Below are positions 16,758 through 24,076 of a DNA stretch of 64,000 nt, piece after piece. The translations under genes were made by a program, and so were the position numbers. Source of the stretch: Streptomyces sp. PT12 (GTDB lineage: Bacteria; Actinomycetota; Actinomycetes; Streptomycetales; Streptomycetaceae); assembly GCF_003311645.1 (NCBI RefSeq), contig NZ_QEST01000069.1, forward strand, positions 1-64,000. Direction: 5' to 3'. The notes under the pieces were generated by a model. That model saw nothing but the letters and a program-made list of their open reading frames with translations. It made no database searches and had not been told where the DNA came from. Numbering within the stretch: position 1 is the first letter of the stretch; each line of letters opens with the position of its first letter.

Positions 16758-17723
16758 TCATGCCTGGAACACCCGCATCCCGGCCGGAAAGATGAGAAAG
16801 ATCAAAAAGCCCATGCACAGCAGGAGTTGGGCGATGAGCATCGACTGCGACCTCTCGCCCGCGCTGCCCTCGATCTCGCCGAGCTCGCGGTGGCGCATCG
16901 TCTCGGCGCGCGCCGAGAGCGAGGCGCGGACCTTGGCGCCGTCGTCGGCGACCAGGGCGAGCGAGGCGGAGAGGTCCTTCAGCTCGTCGACGCCGACCTC
17001 GTCGCCGAGCCGACCGAGCGCCTGCCACTGGGTGAGCCCGGTGATCCGCGCGTCGGCCAGCGCGCTGCGGATGCGGCGCAGCGCCCAGCCGTCGCTGACC
17101 TCGGCCGCGGCCTTGAGCGCCTCGGGCAGGCCGCGGCCCCCTGCCAGGCTCATGGCGACCAGGTCGAGGTAGGCGGCCACGACGCGGCGGAAGTCGCGCC
17201 GCTTGGCCTTGGCGTCGCGCCGCACCTCGACGTCGGGCAGGAAGAAGAACCCGGCGGCGAACGCGAGCGCGAGCCACACCGGCACGACGGGGCTCGCGCC
17301 CATGCCGAGCATCCAGCCGAGGGAGAAGAGGAACGGGCCGAAGAAGAGGCCGGTCGCGGCCAGCACGACCTTGGTGGCCAGGAACGACTCCCATGTCCTG
17401 TCGAGCAGCGCGAGGTCGGCGCGCAACGACCGCTGCTCCCAGCCGCGTTGGACATACAGCTCGGCCAGTCGGCCCCCGGTGCGCTCGCGCAGCTCGGCAA
17501 GACGACCGCTCACGCCGCCCTTGGCGACCGGCGCGCCCGAGGGCGCGGAGGGCGCGGAGGGGGCCAGGGGGGCGCCCGCGCCGCCGCGCGCGCGGAGCGC
17601 GTCCACCCGCGCGACCGTGGAGACCGGGCCCCTGCGCGTCGGCAGCAGCGCCCTGACCAGGGCGTAGAGGCCGAGCCCGAAGAGGGCTCCGACGAGGACC
17701 GCGGTGGTGATGTCGGAGTTCAC
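16758..17723 (-). CDS. tadC: TadC-like inner membrane platform protein
   Basis: A 321-residue type II secretion F-domain protein. It has an N-terminal membrane helix, a Pro/Ala/Ser-rich linker containing APSAPSAPS, a pair of membrane helices (FLATKVVLAATGLFFGPFLFSLGWMLGM and VPVWLALAFAAGFFFLPDVEV), a cytoplasmic T2SSF helical domain (YLDLVAMSLAGGRGLPEALKAAAEVSDGWAL), and a last helix (SMLIAQLLLCMGFLIFLIFPAGM). The GTG at 17723 overlaps the tadB stop by 4 nt. With TadB it forms the platform on which TadA drives pilus assembly. Confidence 0.9.
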   Translation of the reverse strand: MNSDITTAVLVGALFGLGLYALVRALLPTRRGPVSTVARVDALRARGGAGAPLAPSAPSAPSGAPVAKGGVSGRLAELRERTGGRLAELYVQRGWEQRSLRADLALLDRTWESFLATKVVLAATGLFFGPFLFSLGWMLGMGASPVVPVWLALAFAAGFFFLPDVEVRRDAKAKRRDFRRVVAAYLDLVAMSLAGGRGLPEALKAAAEVSDGWALRRIRSALADARITGLTQWQALGRLGDEVGVDELKDLSASLALVADDGAKVRASLSARAETMRHRELGEIEGSAGERSQSMLIAQLLLCMGFLIFLIFPAGMRVFQA

Positions 17724-18676
17724 GCGCGGGCTCCCTTCGGGGTGTCGGGCCGGTGCGGGCCCTCGGGCAGCGGGGCCTCGCGCGGGCGCAGCGCCGTCTC
17801 GGGGCGGCCCCGGGTGAGGAAGCGCTCGGGCAGCTCGATCCTGGCCAGGCGCCGCATCCACCAGAACCCGAGCCCGAACAGAGCGCACACCACGGAGAGC
17901 ACGGCCTGCCCGAGCGGGTCGCCGAAGGGCTCGACGAAGTCGCGGTTGAAGAGGGCGAGTCCGAGGGGGAACGCCACGCTCACGCCGACGACGATCTGCA
18001 CGCTGCGACGCGTGGAGGCGCGTTGGGCCAGCACGCGCTGGCGCATGTCGACCTCCTCGCGCGCCGACTTGGCCAGCGCACCGAGCACGTCGCGCAGGCC
18101 GGGGCCGCGCAGGCGGGCGTTGAGGATGAGCGAGGCGATGATGACGTCGGCCGACGAGTCGTCGAGCTCGTCGGCGAACTCCTGGAGCGCGTCGGGCAGC
18201 GGGGTGCGGGCGCGCAGCCGGTCGACCAGGTTGTTCAGTGGGCCGCGCAGCGCGGGCGCCGCGGCGCGGGCGGAGGCGGGGATGGCCTGTTCGAGGCCGA
18301 CCGCGCCCGCGATGGTGTCGCGCAGCGACTCGGTCCACCCGGCCAGGGCCTCGACGCGGCGCATCCCGGCCCGCTCCTCGCCCGCGCCGCCGAACAGCCG
18401 GTCCCACGTGAACGCCAGCAGCGCGGCGGCGAGCGCGGCGACGGGCCAGCGGGTCAGCAGCAGGACCAGCAGGGCCACGGCCGCGGCGACGGTGCCGCGG
18501 CGGCCGAAGAACGCCACGACCTCCGCGCGTCTTCGCTGCCGCCCGGCGCGCTCCTCGGGGGAGCGCGGGGGCAGGCCGCGGATCGCGGCGATCAGCAGGG
18601 CGAGGCCGCCGCCGATCGCGACGCCGCACAGCAGGGCGAGCGCGAACGCGGGCGAGAAGAGGCCGCCACCGTTCAT
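17720..18676 (-). CDS. tadB: TadB-like inner membrane platform protein
   Basis: A 318-residue T2SSF protein. It has N-terminal helices (FALALLCGVAIGGGLALLIAAIRG and VAAAVALLVLLLTRWPVAALAAALLAFTW), then a cytoplasmic four-helix domain (GWTESLRDTIAGAVGLEQAIPASARAAAP and FADELDDSSADVIIASLILNARL), then C-terminal helices. It follows tadA with a 7-nt gap and is coupled to tadC. It is a partner of TadC in the pilus platform. Confidence 0.9.
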   Translation of the reverse strand: MNGGGLFSPAFALALLCGVAIGGGLALLIAAIRGLPPRSPEERAGRQRRRAEVVAFFGRRGTVAAAVALLVLLLTRWPVAALAAALLAFTWDRLFGGAGEERAGMRRVEALAGWTESLRDTIAGAVGLEQAIPASARAAAPALRGPLNNLVDRLRARTPLPDALQEFADELDDSSADVIIASLILNARLRGPGLRDVLGALAKSAREEVDMRQRVLAQRASTRRSVQIVVGVSVAFPLGLALFNRDFVEPFGDPLGQAVLSVVCALFGLGFWWMRRLARIELPERFLTRGRPETALRPREAPLPEGPHRPDTPKGARA

Positions 18677-18683
18677 CGGCCGC

Positions 18684-19985
18684 TCACCCCCAGCCGCCGC
18701 GGTAGCCGTACTGCGCCAGCTCGTCGGCGCACGACAGGGCGGCGTGCGCCCTGGTCATGCCGTCCGCGCCCTCGGCGAACACCTCGCTGGAGAGCACGCG
18801 CCCGTCCACGCCGTTGACCTCGCGGACCGAGGAGACGAAGCGCCGCAGGCGGCCGCCCTGGGCGTAGGTGTTGCGCCGCTCGATGAAGACGACGAAATTG
18901 ACCGCGCCCGCGATGAGCATCTGGCTGGCCTCGATCGGCAGCCGCTCGCTGGCCTGGAGGGCATAGGTGGAGATGCGGTTGAACACCTCCTGCGAGCTGT
19001 TGGCGTGGATCGTGGAGAGCGAGCCGTCGTTGCCCTGGGACATGGCGTTGAGCATGGTGACGATCTCGTCGCCCAGCACCTCACCGACAATGACGCGCGA
19101 GGGGTTCATGCGCAGCGAGCGGCGCACCAGCTCGGCCATGCCGATGGCGCCCTGGCCCTCGGAGTTGGGCAGCCGCTCCTCGAACGCCACGACGTTCGGG
19201 TGGAGTTCGGGGAACTGGTCAAGGCCGAGCTCCAGGGCGCGCTCGACGGTGATCAGCCGCTCGTCGGCCGGAATCTCGTTGGCCAACGCCCGCAGCAGGG
19301 TGGTCTTTCCCGCGTTGGTGGCCCCGGCGATCATGATGTTCTTGCGGGCCCTGACGGCGGCGGTCATAAACGACCCCAGCTCGGGGGTGAGGGTGCCGTT
19401 GCCGACCAGGTCGGCGAGGAACACCTTGCCGAGGCGGGCGCGGCGGATGGAGAGCGCGGGGCGGCGCGTGACGTCCATGACCGCGGAGAGGCGCGAGCCG
19501 TCGGGCAGCCGCAGGTCCAGCTGGGGGTTGGCGGAGTCGAAGGGGCGGGAGGAGAGCCCCGAGTAGGCGCCGAGTATCTGGATCAGCTCGACCAGCTCCT
19601 CGTCGCTCTCGGCGACGGGGGCGCCGCGCTCCTCGCGGCCGTCGGCGTAGCCGATGAACACCTGGTCGTAGCCGTTGACGTCGATGTTCTCGACGTCGGG
19701 GTCGTCGAGCAGCGGCTGGAGCCGCCCCACCCCGAACAGCGCGGCGTGCACGGCGGACGCGTAGCCCTCCTCGGCCCGCGCATCCAGCGGCGCTCTGCCA
19801 TCGGCGATCTCGGCGCGCGCGTACTCCTCGAGCACCTGGGCGATGACGGCCCGCGCGTAGTGGCGTTCGTCCTCCGACGTCATCGGCCGCACGCCGCTCG
19901 CCTGGTCGATGCGCCGCTGCTCGGCGATGCGGTCCCCCGCCTCCTGCCGAAGGCGCTTCACCAGCTGGTGGTTGACCTCGCTCAT
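18684..19985 (-). CDS. tadA: TadA/CpaF-family secretion ATPase
   Basis: A 433-residue type II/IV secretion ATPase that powers Flp pilus assembly. The N-terminal helical domain is followed by DPDVENIDVNGYDQVFIGYADGR, then Walker A AGATNAGKTTLLRAL near residue 225, Asp box, and Walker B-like SRVIVGEVLGDE near 300, with the His-box SLSTIHANS. I chose the ATG at 19985, which overlaps the preceding TadZ-like gene by 4 nt and matches family length; a longer frame upstream is the shadow of that gene. Confidence 0.93.
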   Translation of the reverse strand: MSEVNHQLVKRLRQEAGDRIAEQRRIDQASGVRPMTSEDERHYARAVIAQVLEEYARAEIADGRAPLDARAEEGYASAVHAALFGVGRLQPLLDDPDVENIDVNGYDQVFIGYADGREERGAPVAESDEELVELIQILGAYSGLSSRPFDSANPQLDLRLPDGSRLSAVMDVTRRPALSIRRARLGKVFLADLVGNGTLTPELGSFMTAAVRARKNIMIAGATNAGKTTLLRALANEIPADERLITVERALELGLDQFPELHPNVVAFEERLPNSEGQGAIGMAELVRRSLRMNPSRVIVGEVLGDEIVTMLNAMSQGNDGSLSTIHANSSQEVFNRISTYALQASERLPIEASQMLIAGAVNFVVFIERRNTYAQGGRLRRFVSSVREVNGVDGRVLSSEVFAEGADGMTRAHAALSCADELAQYGYRGGWG

Positions 19986-21007
19986 CCCGCGACCCCGGGG
20001 CCGTGGTGCGGCGTCTGCGGGCCCGCACTCGGCGCTGGCGCACCGTAGTTGGGCGGGGCCTCGTGCGACGGGCCATAGGGCGACGGGCCATAGTGCGGCG
20101 GCCCGTAGTGCGGCGGGGCCTGGCCCGGAGCGGGCGGCCGCCCGAACGGCTGGCCGAACCGCGGGCCTTGACCGTCGTAGGCGGCGGGCGGGGTGGCGGG
20201 CACCAGCTCGGCGCGGTACGTCTGGTGCAGGTCGGCGACCACCTTGCGGGCCGAGCGCACCAGCAGCGACCGGTCCAGGCGCCCGCGCCGCCGCCCCGCC
20301 AACTGCTCGGCGCCGACGGCGTCCTCGGCTATCAGCCCCACGACGGACGAGCCGCTGCCCGAGGCGATCAGCATCTCGTTGACCTGCCCGGCGATCCGGC
20401 CGCCCGACTGCGCGTCGGCGATCAGCAGCACGCCGATCCTCGGCAGCGCCAACTGCGCGGTGCCGCGCCCCTGTCCGTGCAGCTTGGCGCGCAACGCGGC
20501 GGCGCGGTCGCGGACATGCGCGATGCTCTCGGGGCGCACGCGGCTGACCAGCAGCAGCACCGCCGCGTGCGGCAGCAGCGCGAGCAGCGGCGAACCGGCG
20601 TCGAGGCGCCCGCAGTCGGCCAGCACATCGGCCGCCGCGTCCTGGTGCGGGGACTGCGCCAGCTCGGCGAACGCCCGCCCCAGCGCGCCCCATTGGCCCG
20701 TGAGGCCGCCCGCCTGCTCGGAGGCGGCCAGCCCCACGAGCACGTCCAACCCGCCCGAGACGCGCTGCGCGTGGTCCCACAACTGCTCGGCGGCGATGCC
20801 CCGTCGGGCCGTCGCGGCCAGCGACAGCATGCCCGTGCCGGGGTCGAGGGGCCGCCCGCCCTCGCCGACCGACCGGTACACCAGGTCGCCCCCCGCGGGG
20901 TCGGTCTCGGCCAGCAGCACGCGGCGCGGCCACAGCGCGGCCAGGGCCACGGCCGTGGTGGTGACCCCCGGGGCGCCCTTGTCGGCGGCCAGCGCGATCA
21001 ACGCCAT
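19982..21007 (-). CDS. TadZ/CpaE-like ParA/MinD-fold protein
   Basis: A 341-residue protein that starts MALIALAADKGAPGVTTTAVALAALWP, a deviant Walker A (KGAPGVTT) as in MinD/CpaE proteins, with AETDPAGGDLVYR as the switch region. The last ~75 residues are a Pro/Gly/Tyr-rich tail (repeats like PPHYGPPHYGPSPYGPS), probably disordered and perhaps a contact surface. CpaE/TadZ proteins place the pilus machinery at a cell location. It is coupled to tadA by a 4-nt overlap. Confidence 0.82.
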   Translation of the reverse strand: MALIALAADKGAPGVTTTAVALAALWPRRVLLAETDPAGGDLVYRSVGEGGRPLDPGTGMLSLAATARRGIAAEQLWDHAQRVSGGLDVLVGLAASEQAGGLTGQWGALGRAFAELAQSPHQDAAADVLADCGRLDAGSPLLALLPHAAVLLLVSRVRPESIAHVRDRAAALRAKLHGQGRGTAQLALPRIGVLLIADAQSGGRIAGQVNEMLIASGSGSSVVGLIAEDAVGAEQLAGRRRGRLDRSLLVRSARKVVADLHQTYRAELVPATPPAAYDGQGPRFGQPFGRPPAPGQAPPHYGPPHYGPSPYGPSHEAPPNYGAPAPSAGPQTPHHGPGVAG

Positions 21008-21026
21008 GGGTCTGCCCCTCCCCGGC

Positions 21027-21788
21027 TCACTCGCCCGGGGGCGCGACGATGACGAGGGACACCTCGCCGTTCGACGCCGCGCGCGTCAGGGCGGCGGCGG
21101 CGTCGGCGCCGACCCTCAGGGTCACGGGGAGCGCGCTGTTGCCGCCGACGCCGTCGCCGCCGTGCACCGCGGCGACGGTGGCCCGGTCCGCGATCACGTC
21201 GTCGCCGATCGGCGGGGGAGCGCTCTCCGAGCCCTCATCGCCCGAGCCCTCATCGCCCGAGCCAGAGCCCGAGTCCGAGCCCGAGTCCGGCGCCTCGTCG
21301 TCGCCGACCCAGTAGGCGGCGACGGCGTCGCCCGCCTCCAACCCCGAGGGGTACTGGCCGGGTTGGAGCGAGACGCCGACCAGCACCTCGTCCTGCGGCA
21401 GCGACGCCTCGCCGGTGAGCATCTCGCCGACGAGCACGGTGCCGGGCACCAGGTCCGTGACGGACCGCAGGTCATCGGCCACCTGGGAACGCTGGCCCCA
21501 CGGCACATAGTTCACTGCGGAGTCGTCGGCGACCAGCACCGACTCCATGGCCGACTCGGGAATCCGCTCTCCCGCGGGCACGCGTTCGGTGATCCGCACG
21601 GCCTCGACGCGGTCGCCCGCGCGCAGCACGAGCACGGTGGCGCCGAGCGCCCCCGCCAGCACGAGCAGCGCGGCGAGCGCCGCGAGCGCGGGCCTGCGCT
21701 CGCGCGGCGGCGTGGGCAACCGCTCTCCAGGAACGGGCCCTGCCGCCATGGACGTCCGCGCGGCTGAAGCGCGGTCCTGAGTCCTCAT
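21027..21788 (-). CDS. SAF-domain pilus protein (CpaB/RcpC-like)
   Basis: A 253-residue protein with one N-terminal membrane helix (ALAALAALLVLAGALGATVLVL), then a SAF-type domain (VRITERVPAGERIPESAMESVLV and LVPGTVLVGEMLTGEASLP). An acidic Ser/Gly/Asp insertion (SGSDSGSGSGDEGSGDEGSES), encoded in part by a duplicated ~15-bp unit, follows, then a C-terminal beta domain. CpaB-like proteins stabilise the Flp pilus base. I chose the ATG at 21788, with GAGAAGAG upstream; a GTG 51 nt upstream is also possible. It is the first gene of the Tad cluster. Confidence 0.78.
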   Translation of the reverse strand: MRTQDRASAARTSMAAGPVPGERLPTPPRERRPALAALAALLVLAGALGATVLVLRAGDRVEAVRITERVPAGERIPESAMESVLVADDSAVNYVPWGQRSQVADDLRSVTDLVPGTVLVGEMLTGEASLPQDEVLVGVSLQPGQYPSGLEAGDAVAAYWVGDDEAPDSGSDSGSGSGDEGSGDEGSESAPPPIGDDVIADRATVAAVHGGDGVGGNSALPVTLRVGADAAAALTRAASNGEVSLVIVAPPGE

Positions 21789-21899
21789 GCGTTCACTCTT
21801 CTCGACCCCCGAGTCGACCCCCGTGCGGCCGGGTGGCAACGGCCGCGCCCGAACTTATCAGCCACTTCTGACCGCCTTCAATGGCCGGATTCCAGCGCA

Positions 21900-22838
21900 T
21901 CACCCCTCCTGGAGGTGGCGCAGGCTGCTCATCATGCTCTCGATCACGGCGTCGTCCAGCGCCTCGGGGTGCCCGGTGTCGGCGACCAGGACCCAGGTGG
22001 CCTGGTCGCCGTCGCCGGTCACATAGGAGACGGTGACGACGCGCCCTTCGCTCGTCCCGCACGCGTCCCTCGGGTTGTCGGGGGCGCCCGTGACGGTGGC
22101 GGTGGCGGTGTGCCCGACCAGGCCGTGCGCGCTCTCGAACGGCTCGGCCTGAGACACCTGGATGTCGCCCCGCTCGGTCTGGTCGAAGGCGGCGACCGCC
22201 CACGCGTCGGCCTCGGTGACGGCCGACTCCTCCGTCGAGGTGTACCCGGGGCCCTGCGCGCTCCTGGTCCCCGCCATCGCGCGGAAGCTCAGCCCGTCGT
22301 CGTCCTCGGGGCACCAGCCCTCCTGGTAGAGCGCGGTCCCCGAGACGGCGATGTCCGGGATGCCGTCGCTCTCCTCGCCCTCCGCCAGGATCTCGTAGCC
22401 GACGACGAAGTCGTTGCCGCCGACGTTCCATCCGTCGGGCGGCACGTCGAACGCGTTGAGGCGCGTGGTGTTGGTCTGCACCTGCCAGTCGGGCCCCACG
22501 ACGGGGTCAGGGGTCTCAAACACCGAGCCACGCGGGTCGTCGGGCGCGGCGGACGGCTCATCCGACGGGTCCGGCTCGGCGCTCGGGGTCGCGCTCTGGC
22601 TCGCGCTCGGCTCGGCGACCGGATCGCCCTCGTCGTCGGCGCCGCCGAAGAACAGCCACGCCCCGACCGCGAGAGCGGCGACGCACAGCGCCGTCAGGGC
22701 GGCGACGAGGATAACCGACCGCCTCCCCGGCCCCCGCCCACCGGTCGGCGGCCGCGACCCTACGGGACCGAAGCCGCTCGGCTGGGTCGGCGCGGAGTGG
22801 TACCCGGGTCGCAGGTAGGGGTTGTCGTCCGATGTCAT
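21900..22838 (-). CDS. Membrane-anchored conserved hypothetical protein
   Basis: A 312-residue protein. A cytoplasmic Pro/Gly-rich head (MTSDDNPYLRPGYHS then PPTGGRGPGRR) precedes one membrane helix (SVILVAALTALCVAALAVGAWLFFGG) and a Ser/Asp/Pro linker. A ~210-residue extracytoplasmic domain follows, with aromatic and cysteine residues (NVGGNDFVVGYEILAEGEESDG, GWCPEDDDG, DACGTSEG). It resembles a streptomycete family without known function. The ATG at 22838 fits the NPYLRPGY-type head; it is 111 nt from the first Tad gene and could be transcribed with it. A 16-bp repeat array lies upstream. Confidence 0.7.
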   Translation of the reverse strand: MTSDDNPYLRPGYHSAPTQPSGFGPVGSRPPTGGRGPGRRSVILVAALTALCVAALAVGAWLFFGGADDEGDPVAEPSASQSATPSAEPDPSDEPSAAPDDPRGSVFETPDPVVGPDWQVQTNTTRLNAFDVPPDGWNVGGNDFVVGYEILAEGEESDGIPDIAVSGTALYQEGWCPEDDDGLSFRAMAGTRSAQGPGYTSTEESAVTEADAWAVAAFDQTERGDIQVSQAEPFESAHGLVGHTATATVTGAPDNPRDACGTSEGRVVTVSYVTGDGDQATWVLVADTGHPEALDDAVIESMMSSLRHLQEG

Positions 22839-22920
22839 GCGAACGACGGTAGGGCCGCCCCGCGCCATGGCACCACGCGATCCATGGCACTGCTACCGAC
22901 TTGGAACAGTGCCGAGTCCT

Positions 22921-22996
22921 TTCAAGCGCCGTCCCCTTCAAGCGCCGTCCCCTTCAAGCGCGGTCCCCTTCAAGCGCGGTCCCCTTCAAGCGCCAC
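22921..22996. repeat. 16-bp direct repeat array, about 4.8 copies
   Basis: Units of TTCAAGCGCCGTCCCC start at 22921, 22937, 22953 and 22969; the third and fourth read CGG in place of CCG. A fifth, partial unit is at 22985. The period of 16 is not a multiple of three, so the array is not a coding repeat. It lies 83 nt upstream of the membrane protein gene starting at 22838, inside the 232-nt gap before the VOC gene. Roles could include a multi-site operator, or slippage-expanded neutral DNA. Confidence 0.9.
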
Positions 22997-23070
22997 ACCG
23001 GCCGGTCCCCGCCCCAACGGGCGGGCGGGCGCGCCCGGATGACCGGGGCGCCCGCGTCACCTCGCGGGGC

Positions 23071-23490
23071 CTAACGCCGCTGCGCGAAGCGCAGGAGGTT
23101 TCCCGCGGGGTCGCGGAACGCGCAGTCGCGGACCCCGTAGGGCTGGTCCATCGGCTCCTGGACCACCTCGCCGCCGATGCGCGCGACGCGGTCGAACGTC
23201 GCGTCGCAGTCGTCCGTCGCGAAGATCACGCCGCGCAGCACGCCCTTGGCCAGCAGCTCGGCCATCACGCGCCGGTCCTTGGGCGACGCGCCGACGTTCA
23301 CGCCGGGGGGCTCCAGCACGATGTCCACGTCCGGCTGGGCAGGGGAGCCCACGGTGACCCAGCGCATGTCCTCGAAGACCACGTCGTTGCGGACCTCGAG
23401 GCCGAGACCGTCGCGGTAGAAGGCGAGCGCCGCGTCATGGTCGTTCACAGAGATAAAGCACTGCGACAGCGTGATGTCCATGTCGGTCAC
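23071..23490 (-). CDS. VOC-family (glyoxalase-like) protein
   Basis: A 139-residue protein of the vicinal oxygen chelate fold with two beta-alpha-beta-beta-beta modules: ITLSQCFISVNDHDAALAFYRDGLGLEVRND and GVIFATDDCDATFDRVARIGGEVVQEPMDQPYGVRDCAFRDPAGNLLRF. It could be a metal-dependent isomerase/dioxygenase or a binding protein (bleomycin-resistance-like); motifs do not decide. The GTG at 23490 is 1 nt from the stop of the AraC-type regulator, so the pair form an operon in which the regulator is translated first. An alternative ATG is at 23481. Confidence 0.88.
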   Translation of the reverse strand: MTDMDITLSQCFISVNDHDAALAFYRDGLGLEVRNDVVFEDMRWVTVGSPAQPDVDIVLEPPGVNVGASPKDRRVMAELLAKGVLRGVIFATDDCDATFDRVARIGGEVVQEPMDQPYGVRDCAFRDPAGNLLRFAQRR

Positions 23491-23491
23491 A

Positions 23492-23884
23492 CTATGTCCG
23501 GACCGGTCGCGTGGCGTTCTTGACCACGCAGGGCGGAATGGCGGCCGCCGCCGAGTGGTCGCGGGCCCGGTAGGCGCTGGGCGACTCGCCCACCAGCTCC
23601 GTGAACCGGCTGCTGAACGAGCCCAGCGACGTGGCGCCCACGGCCATGCAGACCTCGGTGACCGACAGATCGCCCCGCCGCAGCAGGGCCTTGGCCCGCT
23701 CGACGCGCCGCGTCATGAGGTGCTGGTACGGGCTCTCGCCGAACGCCGCGCGGAAGGCGCGCGAGAAGTGGCCGGGCGACATGAGCGCGTCGCGGGCCAG
23801 CGTCGGGACATCCAGCGGCTGGGCGTAATCCCGGTCCATCCGATCCCGCGCCCGCCGCAACCGCACCAGGTCCTCGATCTCCAC
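23492..23884 (-). CDS. AraC-type regulator, short form, coupled to VOC protein
   Basis: A 130-residue regulator consisting of the AraC DNA-binding domain: first helix-turn-helix LDVPTLARDALMSPGHFSRAFRAAFGESPYQHL, second LSVTEVCMAVGATSLGSFSSRFTELVGESPSAYR, then a 20-residue tail. The start GTG at 23884 (VEIEDLVRLRRARDRMDRDY) matches homologues; longer in-frame starts add low-complexity residues. Short AraC regulators paired with VOC proteins are common in Streptomyces, and it probably controls this two-gene unit. Confidence 0.88.
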   Translation of the reverse strand: MEIEDLVRLRRARDRMDRDYAQPLDVPTLARDALMSPGHFSRAFRAAFGESPYQHLMTRRVERAKALLRRGDLSVTEVCMAVGATSLGSFSSRFTELVGESPSAYRARDHSAAAAIPPCVVKNATRPVRT

Positions 23885-24076
23885 CCACCCAGTATCGCCC
23901 CCGCCACCGACATCCTCGTCCACATCAAGGGACTGAACCCCGGTGGCACGCACCGCTTCGATCTCGTCGATCCGTTCGTCGCACCGCCGCGTTACTGGCC
24001 GCGCTAGTGCCGCGCCACCGCCCCCCTCGCCTCCCCGGCGAGGGGTGTCGCGAGGGGCGTCGTGCCCTGGCCGCCG

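Noticed and set aside
16653-20048. A 1,131-codon plus-strand frame across tadA-tadB-tadC
   Set aside because: Antisense shadow; the minus-strand frames carry all ATPase and membrane motifs with overlapping starts and stops.
22921-22996. CRISPR-like array
   Set aside because: Units are directly abutting with no spacers.
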